A stretch of 64,000 bases of DNA from a bacterium (GTDB lineage Bacteria; Desulfobacterota; DSWW01), in the NCBI GenBank assembly GCA_028277985.1, contig JANQFG010000023.1:1-64000 (forward strand), in the 5' to 3' direction. Below the pieces are notes generated by a model. The model saw nothing but the letters and a program-made list of their open reading frames with translations. It did not search any database and was not told where the DNA came from. Positions 52,515 through 61,236 of this stretch are shown in pieces (within the stretch, counting starts at the first letter, position 1; each line of letters begins with the position of its first letter). The position numbers and the translations under genes are program-made.

Positions 52515-52616
52515 AGTGGCCAGTGACCAGTGGCTAGTGGCCAGTGGTCAGGAGCGTTAGGCCGCTGGACCTGATCCCCTCTTCTCGCCACTTGCCACTC
52601 GCCACTCGCCACTCGA
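52515..52616. repeat. degenerate AGTGGC/GCCACT repeats
   Basis: CTAGTGGCCAGTGACCAGTGG and related units (52515-52551) are followed by GCCACTTGCCACTCGCCACT (from about 52587) in inverted sense. It is a run of imperfect 7-mers in the gap between the mini-CFeSP gene and the acyl-CoA dehydrogenase, in reverse orientation to the copies at 50511-50604. No gene is present. Confidence 0.6.
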
Positions 52617-52662
52617 CCCCGCATGACACGCCTCGGGCACGGGTGCGCAAGCGGGCGAGGGA

Positions 52663-53802
52663 TCAAATCTGCAACGTCTTCGAAATGATTTCCTTCATGA
52701 TTTCGGTGGTGCCCCCGCCGATGCTCAGGATGCGGGCGTCCCGGTAGAGCCTCTCCACAAGATATTCCCTGGCGTAACCGTATCCCCCATGTATCTGGAC
52801 GGCATCGTACACGACCTTGTCGCATACGTCGCATGCAAAGTTCTTGGCCATGGAGATCTCGGTCACCACGTTTTCCCCGGCCTGCATCCTGGCCGCCAGC
52901 CGATAGTTGAACTCCCTTGCCGCGGTGATCTGAGTGACCATATCCACGAGCTTGTGCCGCGTGACCTGGAACCCGGTCAGGGGCTTCCCAAAGGCCTGTC
53001 TCGTCTGTGCATACCGCAGGCTTTGCTCGTAGGCGATCTGGGCGACCTGATGGGCCATCACGGCCAGGCTCAACCGTTCGAACTGGAAATTCTCCATAAT
53101 CCCATAGAACCCCCCACCCTCTTCGCCCAACAGGTTTGCTGCCGGAACCCGGCAGTCCTCGAAGGCAAGCTCGGCCGTATCCGAAGCGTTCCAGCCCATC
53201 TTGCGGATCTTCCTGGCTACCTGGAATCCGGGCGTGTTCGTTTCGATGACCAGAAGGCTCACGCCGCCGTAGCCCTCCCCGCCCGTCCTGACCGCTGTCG
53301 TGACGAAATCGGCCCGGCAGCCGCTCGTGATGAAGGTCTTGGCCCCGTTCACCACGTATTCGTCTCCATCCCGCACGGCCCTTGTACGGATGCTCGCCAC
53401 ATCCGAGCCCGCGTCCGGCTCGGTGATCCCAAGGGCCGCAATCTTCTCTCCACGCAGGACCGGTGGGATGAACCGCTGTTTCTGCTCCTCGGTGCCCATG
53501 TTCAGAATCGGTGGAATCGCTATCCCATAGGAACCGATCCCGGAGGAGAGCCCCACCGAACCGGATCGAAGAAACTCCTCGGTAAATGCGATGATGTGGA
53601 ATATGTCCGCCGGAGTACCCCCCAGCTCCTCGGGACAGCCCAGACCGAGGAATCCGGCCTCAGCCGCCTTGTTGTAGAGCTCTCTTGGAAACTCCTCCTT
53701 GTCCTCCCACTCGTCCACGTAAGGAAGCACCTCTCGTTCCAGGAACTTCCGAACGCTCTGGCGAAGGATGTTGTGGGATTCCTCGAAATACTCCTGGACC
53801 AT
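52663..53802 (-). CDS. acyl-CoA dehydrogenase
   Basis: The 379-aa protein is a classical FAD acyl-CoA dehydrogenase. It has the AALGITEPDAGSDVA signature (residues about 119-133), SGCRADFVTTAVRT, a central segment GENVVTEISMAKNFACDVC, and the C-terminal signature QIHGGYGYAREYLVERLYRD (about 338-357). The catalytic Glu is not at the position occupied here by YGYARE as far as can be seen, so branched-chain-type placement is possible. The ATG at 53802 has AGGGAGG 8 nt upstream. A GTG at 53826 is less likely. It delivers electrons to ETF, such as EtfAB at 3423-5248. Confidence 0.92.
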   Translation of the reverse strand: MVQEYFEESHNILRQSVRKFLEREVLPYVDEWEDKEEFPRELYNKAAEAGFLGLGCPEELGGTPADIFHIIAFTEEFLRSGSVGLSSGIGSYGIAIPPILNMGTEEQKQRFIPPVLRGEKIAALGITEPDAGSDVASIRTRAVRDGDEYVVNGAKTFITSGCRADFVTTAVRTGGEGYGGVSLLVIETNTPGFQVARKIRKMGWNASDTAELAFEDCRVPAANLLGEEGGGFYGIMENFQFERLSLAVMAHQVAQIAYEQSLRYAQTRQAFGKPLTGFQVTRHKLVDMVTQITAAREFNYRLAARMQAGENVVTEISMAKNFACDVCDKVVYDAVQIHGGYGYAREYLVERLYRDARILSIGGGTTEIMKEIISKTLQI

Positions 53803-53860
53803 GGCCGACGCCTCCCTTCTGCTCACTCACCAAAAAGCTGTCCTCTACCAACGGTCTCGT

Positions 53861-54316
53861 CTACCGGTAGACCTTCACCTTGACCTTTCGCCTGCCCCAT
53901 TCCAGGGCCTTCTTGTGGGAGGCAAAGAACAGGTCGAGGCGATTCCCCTTGATCGCCGACCCCGTGTCGTGGACCTCCCCCCATCCGTAGCCCGGGACAT
54001 GCATGATCGTACCGAAAGGGTATCGACGCGTATCCGCGGCGATGGTCCCGCTCTTCGCCTTGCTTCCGTCCGCCGTGATCCCCACCTTCTTCCTCTCGCC
54101 CTTGTTCGGCCCGCTCGCATAGACCGCCGGGCCGAGGCAGCACCCGTATTTACGCTTCCACCCGCAGCACTTCTTGCAGGCGCAATAGGCGGTCGTCTCC
54201 ATGACCACGACCTTCTTGCGCATGCCGAAGGTCTTCAGAGAATAGCAGCCCTGCAACGCCACGAGGGTCGAGAGCACTGCGACCAGAAGCCATTTCCGTC
54301 TTCCCGGCCCGGGCAT
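53861..54316 (-). CDS. 3D-domain lipoprotein
   Basis: The 151-aa protein has a lipoprotein signal (VLSTLVALQGCYS), a Cys-rich basic stretch (YCACKKCCGWKRKYGCC, residues about 44-60) and a 3D domain (GTIAADTRRYPFGTIM...VHDTGSAIKGNRLDLFF). The three Asp residues of the 3D fold (ADT, HDT, LDLF) are present. This double-psi beta-barrel occurs in lytic transglycosylase MltA and Rpf-like proteins, so peptidoglycan binding or cleavage is likely. Its ATG overlaps the fxsA stop by one base (TGATG). Confidence 0.82.
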   Translation of the reverse strand: MPGPGRRKWLLVAVLSTLVALQGCYSLKTFGMRKKVVVMETTAYCACKKCCGWKRKYGCCLGPAVYASGPNKGERKKVGITADGSKAKSGTIAADTRRYPFGTIMHVPGYGWGEVHDTGSAIKGNRLDLFFASHKKALEWGRRKVKVKVYR

Positions 54317-54729
54317 CACGGTTCTCTCTCGTTCGGGTCTATGGTAATCACCGTCGGACTCGAAGCGGAAAACCTCCGCTCCATCTGGCCCTTGATCCAT
54401 CCTCGAATCGGTGCCCGGGTAACCGGAATGAGCATCAGAAACCCGAGCAGGTCCGTGAGAATCCCCGGCGTTATCAGCACGAACCCGGCCACGAGAATCA
54501 GCATGGCATCGATCAAAGGCTCCCCCGGCATTTCTCCCCGGGCCGCAAGGGTACGAATCTTCTCCAGCGTCCGGAGCCCCTCCTGCTGGGCAAGATAGGC
54601 GCCTAGCACGCCTGTGCCGATGACGAGAAGGATCGTATTCACGGCGCCGATGACCGATCCGATCCGTAACAGTAGATACAACTCTACCAGGGGAATGCAG
54701 GTGAAGAGCAGAAAGAGGCGGAAAAACAT
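54316..54729 (-). CDS. fxsA: FxsA family inner-membrane protein
   Basis: The 137-aa protein has the FxsA layout: MFFRLFLLFTCIPLVELYLL, then GAVNTILLVIGTGVLGAYLA, and a late hydrophobic pair around LILVAGFVLITPGILTD. It is a cytoplasmic-membrane protein of unknown biochemical role; in E. coli FxsA suppresses F exclusion of phage T7. It is co-translated with the 3D-domain lipoprotein through a one-base overlap. Confidence 0.9.
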   Translation of the reverse strand: MFFRLFLLFTCIPLVELYLLLRIGSVIGAVNTILLVIGTGVLGAYLAQQEGLRTLEKIRTLAARGEMPGEPLIDAMLILVAGFVLITPGILTDLLGFLMLIPVTRAPIRGWIKGQMERRFSASSPTVITIDPNEREP

Positions 54730-54867
54730 CTGAGTCTATCTTCCTTCCCTGTCGGAAAGCGTTGGGGATGGGGCCGGTCTCGTGCATTGTCAGGGCCTGG
54801 AATCACCCAGTGGCCTCCGTCAACTTAGCACGAAAGGCGGCGCTGAATCCAACCCGCGGACCCTGCA

Positions 54868-54895
54868 TTGACTTCGGCGGGGATTGTTCTATAAT
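54868..54895 (+). promoter_or_regulatory. promoter of tRNA-Ala
   Basis: TTGACT (54868-54873) and a perfect TATAAT (54890-54895) are separated by 16 bp. The expected start site falls about 10 bp before the mature tRNA at 54912. Confidence 0.85.
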
Positions 54896-54911
54896 GAGCG
54901 GTTAGCCATGT

Positions 54912-54987
54912 GGGGCTGTAGCTCAGTTGGGAGAGCGCGTGAATGGCATTCACGAGGTCAGGGGTTCGACTCCCCTCAGCTCCACCA
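54912..54987 (+). tRNA. tRNA-Ala (GGC anticodon), CCA encoded
   Basis: The acceptor stem GGGGCTG pairs with CAGCTCC. The D-arm GCTCAGTTGGGAGAGC, the anticodon arm CGTGAATGGCATTCACG with anticodon GGC, and the T-arm AGGGGTTCGACTCCCCT are all intact. The 3' CCA is encoded. Anticodon GGC reads GCC and GCU alanine codons. The gene has its own promoter and terminator. Confidence 0.96.
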
Positions 54988-54998
54988 GGAACAGAGAC

Positions 54999-55025
54999 GG
55001 GCCTGAATCGTTCAGGCCCTTTTTC
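54999..55025 (+). terminator. rho-independent terminator after tRNA-Ala
   Basis: GGGCCTGAA (54999-55007) pairs with TTCAGGCCC (55011-55019) across a TCG loop, followed by TTTTTC. It ends four bases before the stop of the convergent methyltransferase gene. Confidence 0.92.
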
Positions 55026-55028
55026 TTT

Positions 55029-56000
55029 TCAGCTCTCTTCTACGATTCCGTCTCGGAGGGCGTAGTTGGTGGGGACGGGAATCGGGCCTGACTTGTGGGT
55101 CGTGGGATTGTACATGTGGCGGTACGACACGTTCCGTCTCATCTTCGACCACATCCATTCCCAGCCTCGCTCGAAATAAGGGCATTCGTCGTTGAAGCAG
55201 ATGTAGAGGTAATCTGCCTCGTACCAGTAGTCGATCTCGTAGGCGGAATGCGGCACCTCGTACTTCTTGAGCCTGTCACCGCAGTAGGGACATTGAAGGG
55301 GATCCCCCTCCTCCTCGTAAGGCCGCTCCAACTTCCCGGACAGCCCCTCGCCGCGGCCCACGCCCGTCCGGTTCTTGGCATAAGCGATCCAGACGTGCGC
55401 CTGTTCTCTGACAGGGCGGTGCTTCCTGCTCGCTTCGGACCTGTATCTCTTCTTCGTTCCGTAGGCCGTGACCGGACCAAAGGACTTCCCCTTTTCAAAA
55501 CTCGAAACAACGGTGGAAAGCCTGTCCTGGTCTTCCATCAGTTTCCATCTCGAATGGCTGCGCGCCTCGTCCGTCACCGGGGAATAGACGACCAGGAAGA
55601 CGGCCCCGGGCTTGAGCACGCGGGCCACCTCCTCGAACACGGCGTCGGGGGTGTGCAGCGTTTCCACACCGAAAAAGAACACGGCCCCGTCAAAGAAGTC
55701 GCTGCGAAACGGCAGGCTCGGCTCCGCGTTCAGGTCTGCCAGGACGCGATGGCTCAGCCCGTCGTTTCGTGACAGTTCATCCGGACGGCCACCCAGCCCG
55801 GTCACCACGAGCGACGCATCTCCTCCGGGCATGACGTTCACGGGACCGGGCAGCAACTCGAGGAGGTGTGCGTTCTCGTCGGGCAGCAGTTCTTCGCAGG
55901 CCACATGTATCATCGCCGTGGCGGCCGGATGGAGCAACTTCTCCAACAGCGGACCCTTCTCGAGTCCTCTCCCCTCATTCTCTCCGATCGATTCCCTCAT
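55029..56000 (-). CDS. SAM-dependent methyltransferase with zinc-ribbon-like C-terminus
   Basis: The 323-aa protein has a methyltransferase domain (ELLPGPVNVMPGGDASLVVTG, then DFFDGAVFFFGVETLHTPDA and EEVARVLKPGAVFLVVYSP, residues about 46-150). A C-terminal domain has CPYCGDRLKKYEVP and CFNDECPYF, two CxxC-type pairs suited to zinc. An aromatic block (YWYEADYLYICF, ending RHMYNP) follows. Motif I is degenerate, as it lacks the usual GxGxG. AAAGGAAGGG precedes the ATG. The substrate is unknown. The zinc part may dock a protein or nucleic acid. Confidence 0.72.
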   Translation of the reverse strand: MRESIGENEGRGLEKGPLLEKLLHPAATAMIHVACEELLPDENAHLLELLPGPVNVMPGGDASLVVTGLGGRPDELSRNDGLSHRVLADLNAEPSLPFRSDFFDGAVFFFGVETLHTPDAVFEEVARVLKPGAVFLVVYSPVTDEARSHSRWKLMEDQDRLSTVVSSFEKGKSFGPVTAYGTKKRYRSEASRKHRPVREQAHVWIAYAKNRTGVGRGEGLSGKLERPYEEEGDPLQCPYCGDRLKKYEVPHSAYEIDYWYEADYLYICFNDECPYFERGWEWMWSKMRRNVSYRHMYNPTTHKSGPIPVPTNYALRDGIVEES

Positions 56001-56453
56001 CCCTTCCTTTCTCTAGCAGGCTGTATTGTCCTTCTTCGATGAACGGTATTCCCAAGAGGATTCGAAAGGCTTCAGGTATCAGGCCTTGGCTCCACGCCAC
56101 CCCTCCCCGGGTTCGCATTGAACAGTCACAATGAGGGGGGAGGCCTCACACCTAGTGCCTTGTTCCAGAGAGGGAGAGGTTGGGCGGGCAGCCGAGCCAC
56201 TCAATCCGGGCAAATTTCGTCGTCGTCCTCGTCCTCGGTTTCGGGCACGGGCACGCACACGGACACGGGTCTCAGTACAAAGCGTAAAGGGGCTGGACGG
56301 AGCCCAAGTAGATTCAGACGCAACCGCTCATGGGTAGCGCGGGGCAGGGCCTCTGGTGCTATCTCCTGTTGCGGACGAGGTTTTCGCAGGACGACTCGTG
56401 GAGGGAGGGGGAGACGGAGGGCAAGTGGACCAAGGCGGGATAGGAGATCCATC
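56001..56453. other. intergenic region, no supported gene
   Basis: This gap upstream of the methyltransferase and downstream of the histone-like terminator holds open frames of low quality (Arg/Ser/Pro-rich, no binding sites). A GC-rich run of alternating CGTC/CGTC-like words lies around 56218-56250. I see no promoter or RNA worth naming. Confidence 0.4.
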
Positions 56454-56494
56454 AAAAAAAAGGGCCCCCTTCCATCGTTAAGGGAGCCCCTTTT
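56454..56494 (-). terminator. terminator of the histone H1-like gene
   Basis: On the minus strand, AAAAGGGGCTCCCTT pairs with AAGGGGGCCC plus flanking bases across ACGATGG, followed by eight T. One internal mismatch is present. It lies about 50 bases after the stop of the lysine-rich gene. Confidence 0.85.
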
Positions 56495-56542
56495 CTGCGT
56501 CCTGCTCATTCCACGTGGAAGGCAGGACCGGCTGAGTTCCTG

Positions 56543-56860
56543 CTATTTCTTCTTCTTCGCAGGTTTCTTCTTCTTCGCTACCTTCTTCTTCTTGGCGACC
56601 TTTTTCTTCTTCGCAGGTTTCTTCTTCTTGGCTACTTTCTTCTTCTTGGCCACCTTCTTCTTCTTCGCGGGTTTCTTCTTCGCAGGTTTCTTCTTCTTGG
56701 CTACTTTTTTCTTCGTTACTTTCTTCTTCGCTACTTTTTTCTTCTTGGCTACTTTCTTCTTCTTGGCCACTTTTTTCTTCACGACCTTCTTCTTGGCCAC
56801 TTTCTTCTTCACTGCTTTCTTCTTCTTCGCCGCCTTCTTGACTTTCTTCTTCGTAGCCAT
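56543..56860 (-). CDS. lysine-rich histone H1-like protein
   Basis: The 105-aa protein is almost only Lys, Ala, Val and Pro, with repeats of VAKKKK and PAKKKK throughout, and about two thirds Lys. It has the composition of the C-terminal tail of eukaryotic histone H1 and of bacterial H1-like proteins (HC2, AlgP, BpH1). It should be unstructured and bind DNA or RNA nonspecifically, compacting the nucleoid. The DNA is a near-tandem repeat of AAGAAG-type codons, so length is likely to vary between strains. A promoter (TTGACA, TAAAGT) and a strong terminator frame it. Confidence 0.85.
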   Translation of the reverse strand: MATKKKVKKAAKKKKAVKKKVAKKKVVKKKVAKKKKVAKKKKVAKKKVTKKKVAKKKKPAKKKPAKKKKVAKKKKVAKKKKPAKKKKVAKKKKVAKKKKPAKKKK

Positions 56861-56984
56861 AAGGCTCCTCCTGTACTTCTAGGCTTTACTGGATTCAGTT
56901 TTCTGGTTCTTTTTGCCCCGCCACTTTATAACTTTATATTTAGAACCCAAAACGTGGGTGGTTACTGTATTTTGAGCTTTCGGT

Positions 56985-57014
56985 ACTTTAACCACACCAG
57001 ATGTTGTATGTCAA
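56985..57014 (-). promoter_or_regulatory. promoter of the histone H1-like gene
   Basis: On the minus strand TTGACA (57014-57009) and TAAAGT (56990-56985) are separated by 18 bp, in the most AT-rich stretch of the area. The leader would be about 120 nt. The remaining bases 56861-57347 contain no supported gene; the AT-rich part ends at about 57120. Confidence 0.5.
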
Positions 57015-57347
57015 GAAAAAAAATACACATTTTCGAAAAAAGATGTAGCCTTTTTCGACCCTTTCAAAATCTTGTTTCCTCTATCTTCGGCATGGAAGAA
57101 GAACTCCGTTAGTCTTTTTTCGGAGATCTTTGCGCTCCTTTCACCGCTCCGCTTCAAAACGGATGGCTAAGAGCACATAACGATTTCTACCGGACCTGTG
57201 CGCTCAGCCGCGCTACGAGCGGCCCTGAGGGGACTCGCTATTTCGTGGAGCCAGAGAGTGAACGAAGGATCGCATCCGGTGCCGTGCACCAAGATCGAGT
57301 GTGTTTGAGAAAGGTTTCGAGTCGAGGAGTGAGGCTTGCGCCAGGCT

Positions 57348-58280
57348 TCAACGTCGGAAGATTCGGAAAGCACGTCGCTGGTCGAGCCGATGCAAACCGC
57401 ATCGCTTCGCAGTCTGAAGGGCTTCGTCATACTCGCCCCGGGTGATTCGTCTCGACAAGGATGGATGTACTTCGGCTGTGCCGCAGGGGCGGTATTGATC
57501 CATCACGTTGATGTAGGTCTTCTTCGAAAGATGGTTCGCGATCCACGCGAAGATCGCTTCGGTCCCCGCGAGATCGTCCGGCATGACGAGGTGTCGAACC
57601 AGCAGGCCGCTGAAGGCGACGCCTTGCGCATCGAGCGCAAGGTCTCCGACCTGGCGATGCATCTCCACCAGAGCCGCACGACAGACCGCAGGATAATCCG
57701 GAGCCGTGGCAAGCGCCTCGGCCACCGAAGCGTCGCTGAACTTCACGTCGGGCATGTAGATGTCCACAACGCCTTCCAACTGCCGGATCGTTTCCGGCAG
57801 GTCATAGCCTCCGGTGTTGTAGACGAGCGGGACACGCAAGCCTGCATCGATCGCCATCGGCAGGGCTTCCATGATTTGAACGACCACATGGCTGGGGGAA
57901 ACGAAGTTGATGTTGTGGCAGCCCTGGTCCTGCAGGTTCAGCATGACGCGGGCCAGACCCTCCGGCTCGATCTCCTGGCCGACCCCTTCGTGACTGATGT
58001 CGTAGTTCTGGCAGAAACTGCAAAGGAGATTGCAGTGCGTGAAGAAGATCGTGCCGGAACCACCTTGACCTACCAGCGGATCCTCTTCGCCGAAGTGGGG
58101 GCCGAAGCTCGAGAAGACCGCCTTCCGGCCGGTCCTGCAGAAACCCTTCTCGTCTTCCAGACGGTTGACCCTGCATCTTCTCGGGCAGAGTTCACAGGAG
58201 GTGAGGCTCTGGATCATGCTTTTCAGCCGGGCCTCGAGCTCCCCGGAGCGGAAGGTTGCTAGATAGCTTGGCTCCTTCAT
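57348..58280 (-). CDS. PflA-like radical SAM protein
   Basis: The 310-aa protein has an N-terminal Cys set (CELCPRRCRV and GFCRTGR, residues about 29-50) and a radical SAM motif CNLLCSFC (about 83-90) coordinating the 4Fe-4S cluster that cleaves SAM. The TIM-barrel strands follow (GCHNINFVSPSH, VVDIYMPDVKFSD, PLVYNTGGYDLP). This is the family annotated as pyruvate-formate-lyase-activating-enzyme-like, linked elsewhere to AmmeMemoRadiSam clusters. Those partners are not here. ATG 58280 is used. The GloB gene lies 29 bp upstream, same direction. Confidence 0.85.
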   Translation of the reverse strand: MKEPSYLATFRSGELEARLKSMIQSLTSCELCPRRCRVNRLEDEKGFCRTGRKAVFSSFGPHFGEEDPLVGQGGSGTIFFTHCNLLCSFCQNYDISHEGVGQEIEPEGLARVMLNLQDQGCHNINFVSPSHVVVQIMEALPMAIDAGLRVPLVYNTGGYDLPETIRQLEGVVDIYMPDVKFSDASVAEALATAPDYPAVCRAALVEMHRQVGDLALDAQGVAFSGLLVRHLVMPDDLAGTEAIFAWIANHLSKKTYINVMDQYRPCGTAEVHPSLSRRITRGEYDEALQTAKRCGLHRLDQRRAFRIFRR

Positions 58281-58309
58281 GAAGATGTCCCCGGTGCGCG
58301 GGCCTTCGG

Positions 58310-59086
58310 TCAGTACACGTCCCGCATCGCCCGAACGGCGGCAAAGACCGCCACGGGGTCGTCCGGTGTGCCCGGGGCCTTCGCCTGAACCGCCCGGGCC
58401 ACAGCCGGCTCCCTGCATCGCAGGAAGGTGTTCGTCTCTTTTTCGGTCTTCAACGAGCCCGGAACGGTCGGGTGATTCTTTTCGCGCAGGGCCTTCGCCT
58501 CATCGAGCCGAGCCTGCAGGGCCGCATTCTCCGTCTCGATCGAAATGCAGAAAGACCGGTTGTGGATCGTATATTCGTGAGCAGCGAAGATCCGGGTTTC
58601 GTCCGGAAGGGGGAGGATCCTGTCGTAAAGGGAACGGTACATCTGCTCCGGCGACCCCTCGAACAGACGCCCGCAACCTCCGAGGAAGAGCGTGTCTCCC
58701 GAAAGCAAGGCATCCCCGCAGACGTAGACCGCATGACCGGAGGTGTGCCCGGGCACGTGAAGCACCTTGAAACGCATGCCGCCCAATTCGATCTCCTCCT
58801 CGTCCTCGAGCCCACGGCTCGCGCCGGGGACGCGGCTCATCTCGCCCTTGAAGCAATAAACCTCCACGGGTGCCTTGTCGCAGAGGGATTCGATGCCCGC
58901 CACGTGATCGAAGTGATGATGGGTCGCCAGGATCGCCTCGAGTTCGTATCCCTTTTCCGAAAGGAAGCTCAAGACCTTCTCCCCGTCCCCGGGATCGACC
59001 ACCACGGCGCGGTTCTGTCCGGGCAGGGTCAGCACGAAGGTATAGTTGTCATCGAATACGGGCACGATCTCTACCTTAGGATTCAT
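58310..59086 (-). CDS. gloB: hydroxyacylglutathione hydrolase-like metallo-hydrolase (glyoxalase II)
   Basis: The 258-aa protein is a metallo-beta-lactamase-fold hydrolase with THHHFDHVAG (residues about 56-65), LHVPGHTSGHAV (about 109), the bridging Asp in LLSGDTLFLGG and the final His in FAAHEYT (about 169). The C-terminal HAGH domain (NTFLRCREP) is present. It converts S-lactoylglutathione-type thioesters to acid and thiol. GGAGGAG precedes the ATG. It is followed by the radical SAM gene and preceded by ppiD, all on one strand. Confidence 0.9.
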   Translation of the reverse strand: MNPKVEIVPVFDDNYTFVLTLPGQNRAVVVDPGDGEKVLSFLSEKGYELEAILATHHHFDHVAGIESLCDKAPVEVYCFKGEMSRVPGASRGLEDEEEIELGGMRFKVLHVPGHTSGHAVYVCGDALLSGDTLFLGGCGRLFEGSPEQMYRSLYDRILPLPDETRIFAAHEYTIHNRSFCISIETENAALQARLDEAKALREKNHPTVPGSLKTEKETNTFLRCREPAVARAVQAKAPGTPDDPVAVFAAVRAMRDVY

Positions 59087-59126
59087 CGAACTCCTCCTGC
59101 CAGCGAAGACCTCGGTTGGAGACGCC

Positions 59127-61040
59127 TCAGGTACCCACGCCGCCGACCTTCACTTGCTGCTGTTCTCGAAGCTCGGCAAGCCACTGGCGGTATACGTCCT
59201 GGGCCTTCTTGGTTACCTCCTGCGTCCGCAGCTCCGCCTTTTCGGCCTGGAATGCCTGACGATCCGGCTCAACGCGCTCCATGAAGCGGATCGCATAGAA
59301 TTTCCCGTTCACCTCGAAGACCTCTTTGGACCAGGGGCTCGATTCGGTCAACAGAAACGCAGCCTCCAGGATCTCTTCCGATGCGCCTATCCTCGGGATA
59401 AACCGACGAAGACGATTAACAAGGCCCGTGTCGATCTTCTGGACTCCCTCCTGTTCGGCCAATGTATCGACGGGGGTGCCGCTTTCGGCCGCCTCCAGGA
59501 TCTCTTCCGCCTTCTGCCTGGCCAGCTTTGTGCTCTCTTCCCGACGGAACCGCTCTTCCACCCGATCGCGTACATCTGCGAAGGGCGGGGTCTCGGGCGC
59601 CTTCCTCTCGATCAACGACAACAGATAGTAGCCCTTCTCCCCCCGTACGACCTCACTCACCTCACCCGGCTCGAGAACGAAGGCGGCCTGCGCAAAGGAA
59701 GGCTCCTTTCCCAGATCGCCGATCGTATCCTGTCGGGCGAAGAAGTCCGTCTCCTTGACCGTGAGATCCGCCTGGGAAGAACCCACCCCCGGAAAGGCCC
59801 CCTTCTCTTTCACATCCCATGAGAATTCCTCTGCCTTCCGCCTCGCCATCCTCCACCCCTTCTCCTCCGTCAGGGTGCCTCGGATCTTCTCCTTCACATC
59901 CTCAAGTGGTTCCACACTGGATGCACGGTAGTCCTCGACCTTGATCAGGTGCAGGCCGAATGCAGAGGAGACGATATCGCTGATTTCCCCCGGCTTGAGG
60001 GAGAAGGCGACCTTTTCCACCTCCGGAACGAGCTTGCCTCTCTTCACGTACCCCAGGTCGCCGCCGGCCTTTTGGGAGCCGGTGTCCTCGGAGAAGATCT
60101 TGGCCAATTCCCCGAAGTCCTCTCCCGCGTTGACCCTCTCCAGGACCTCCTCCAGGATCTTCCGCTTCTCCATCCGAACCGACTCTTCTGCCCCGGGCTG
60201 CAGGCGAAGCAAGATGTGCCGCATTCGCAGGTCTTCGGGCGTGGAGAACTCCTCGATGTGGGTGTCATAGTACTCCTCGATGTCGCCCGTGTAGACCTTC
60301 ACCTGTTCACGGTACGCCTCCGGGACCACCTGCACGTAAGCCACCTTCACCTTCTCGGGGGTCAGGAATGCTTGTGCATTCCGGCCGAAGTATTCCCTCA
60401 GAGCTTCCTCGCTCACCTCGACCGTCTGTTCGAACGCGGCCGGTGTCACCACAAGTGCTTCCAGGCGGACCTGCTCCTTGTCGAGCACATAGCTGTTCCA
60501 CAGCTCCTGTTCCGACACCTTGACCGTGCCACGGACAAAGTTCTGAAAAGCATCCACCAGCATCTCTTCCCTCTGCTGCCGTTCGAAATCCCCCGGTGTC
60601 AGCCGGTTCATCTGGAGGAGCCGAAGATACTTCTGCTTTGCGAATCGCCCATCCTGCTGGAAGTAGGGCAACGAACGGATCCGTGCCCGCAGCTCTTCAT
60701 CCGACACCTGCAACCCCAATCGTGCCGCTTCGTCGAGTTGAAGCACCTTGTTGATCAGATTGTCCAGGGCCGTCTCCCGAAGCCGCATCTGCTTGATCAT
60801 TTCCTCGGAAAACCGGTCCTGGTAGACCCTGCGGTAGACTTCGACGAGGTTCTCGAACGCCTGATTCCACTCGCCCCGGGTGATCCTCGTCTCGCCGACC
60901 TCGGCGACGATCAGACCGGCCCCTTCTTCGTCCTGCAGCGTAGGCAGGATCCCGAATCCGATCACGAAGGACAGGGCGACACCGAAAAGGAGAACCTTGA
61001 TCATCCAGGAACCCGATTGCTTTCTCATGTAACTCAGCAT
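59127..61040 (-). CDS. ppiD: PpiD-like periplasmic peptidyl-prolyl isomerase/chaperone
   Basis: The 637-aa protein has an N-terminal membrane anchor (VLLFGVALSFVIGFGILP, residues about 16-33), a SurA-like chaperone region (about 40-230), a complete parvulin domain (MRHILLRLQPG...GGDLGYVKRGKL...FGLHLIKVEDYR, about 258-360) and a degenerate second one. It helps fold secreted and outer-membrane proteins at the periplasmic face of the inner membrane. Length matches PpiD (about 620 aa). The stop is 40 bp before gloB. Confidence 0.92.
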   Translation of the reverse strand: MLSYMRKQSGSWMIKVLLFGVALSFVIGFGILPTLQDEEGAGLIVAEVGETRITRGEWNQAFENLVEVYRRVYQDRFSEEMIKQMRLRETALDNLINKVLQLDEAARLGLQVSDEELRARIRSLPYFQQDGRFAKQKYLRLLQMNRLTPGDFERQQREEMLVDAFQNFVRGTVKVSEQELWNSYVLDKEQVRLEALVVTPAAFEQTVEVSEEALREYFGRNAQAFLTPEKVKVAYVQVVPEAYREQVKVYTGDIEEYYDTHIEEFSTPEDLRMRHILLRLQPGAEESVRMEKRKILEEVLERVNAGEDFGELAKIFSEDTGSQKAGGDLGYVKRGKLVPEVEKVAFSLKPGEISDIVSSAFGLHLIKVEDYRASSVEPLEDVKEKIRGTLTEEKGWRMARRKAEEFSWDVKEKGAFPGVGSSQADLTVKETDFFARQDTIGDLGKEPSFAQAAFVLEPGEVSEVVRGEKGYYLLSLIERKAPETPPFADVRDRVEERFRREESTKLARQKAEEILEAAESGTPVDTLAEQEGVQKIDTGLVNRLRRFIPRIGASEEILEAAFLLTESSPWSKEVFEVNGKFYAIRFMERVEPDRQAFQAEKAELRTQEVTKKAQDVYRQWLAELREQQQVKVGGVGT

Positions 61041-61236
61041 TTCGTCTTACCCTTTCTCATGCACAGGTCCGGGCCCAAAACGGGGGACCTTCACCTCGGG
61101 ATAACAGCTTTTCAAACCCACTTGGGCCTCGATCCGAATATTTGGCACATGGTACGAAAGGCATGGGGAAAAGGCAAACCTGACCCGCCTTTTGCGCCTG
61201 GGGCACGTATTTCCCACTTGATCCGGGGACGTCTAT

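Noticed and set aside
56118..56882. 254-codon frame ending in Phe-rich repeats
   Set aside because: The Phe/Leu/Thr repeats are the reverse complement of the AAG-rich lysine codons of the histone-like gene.
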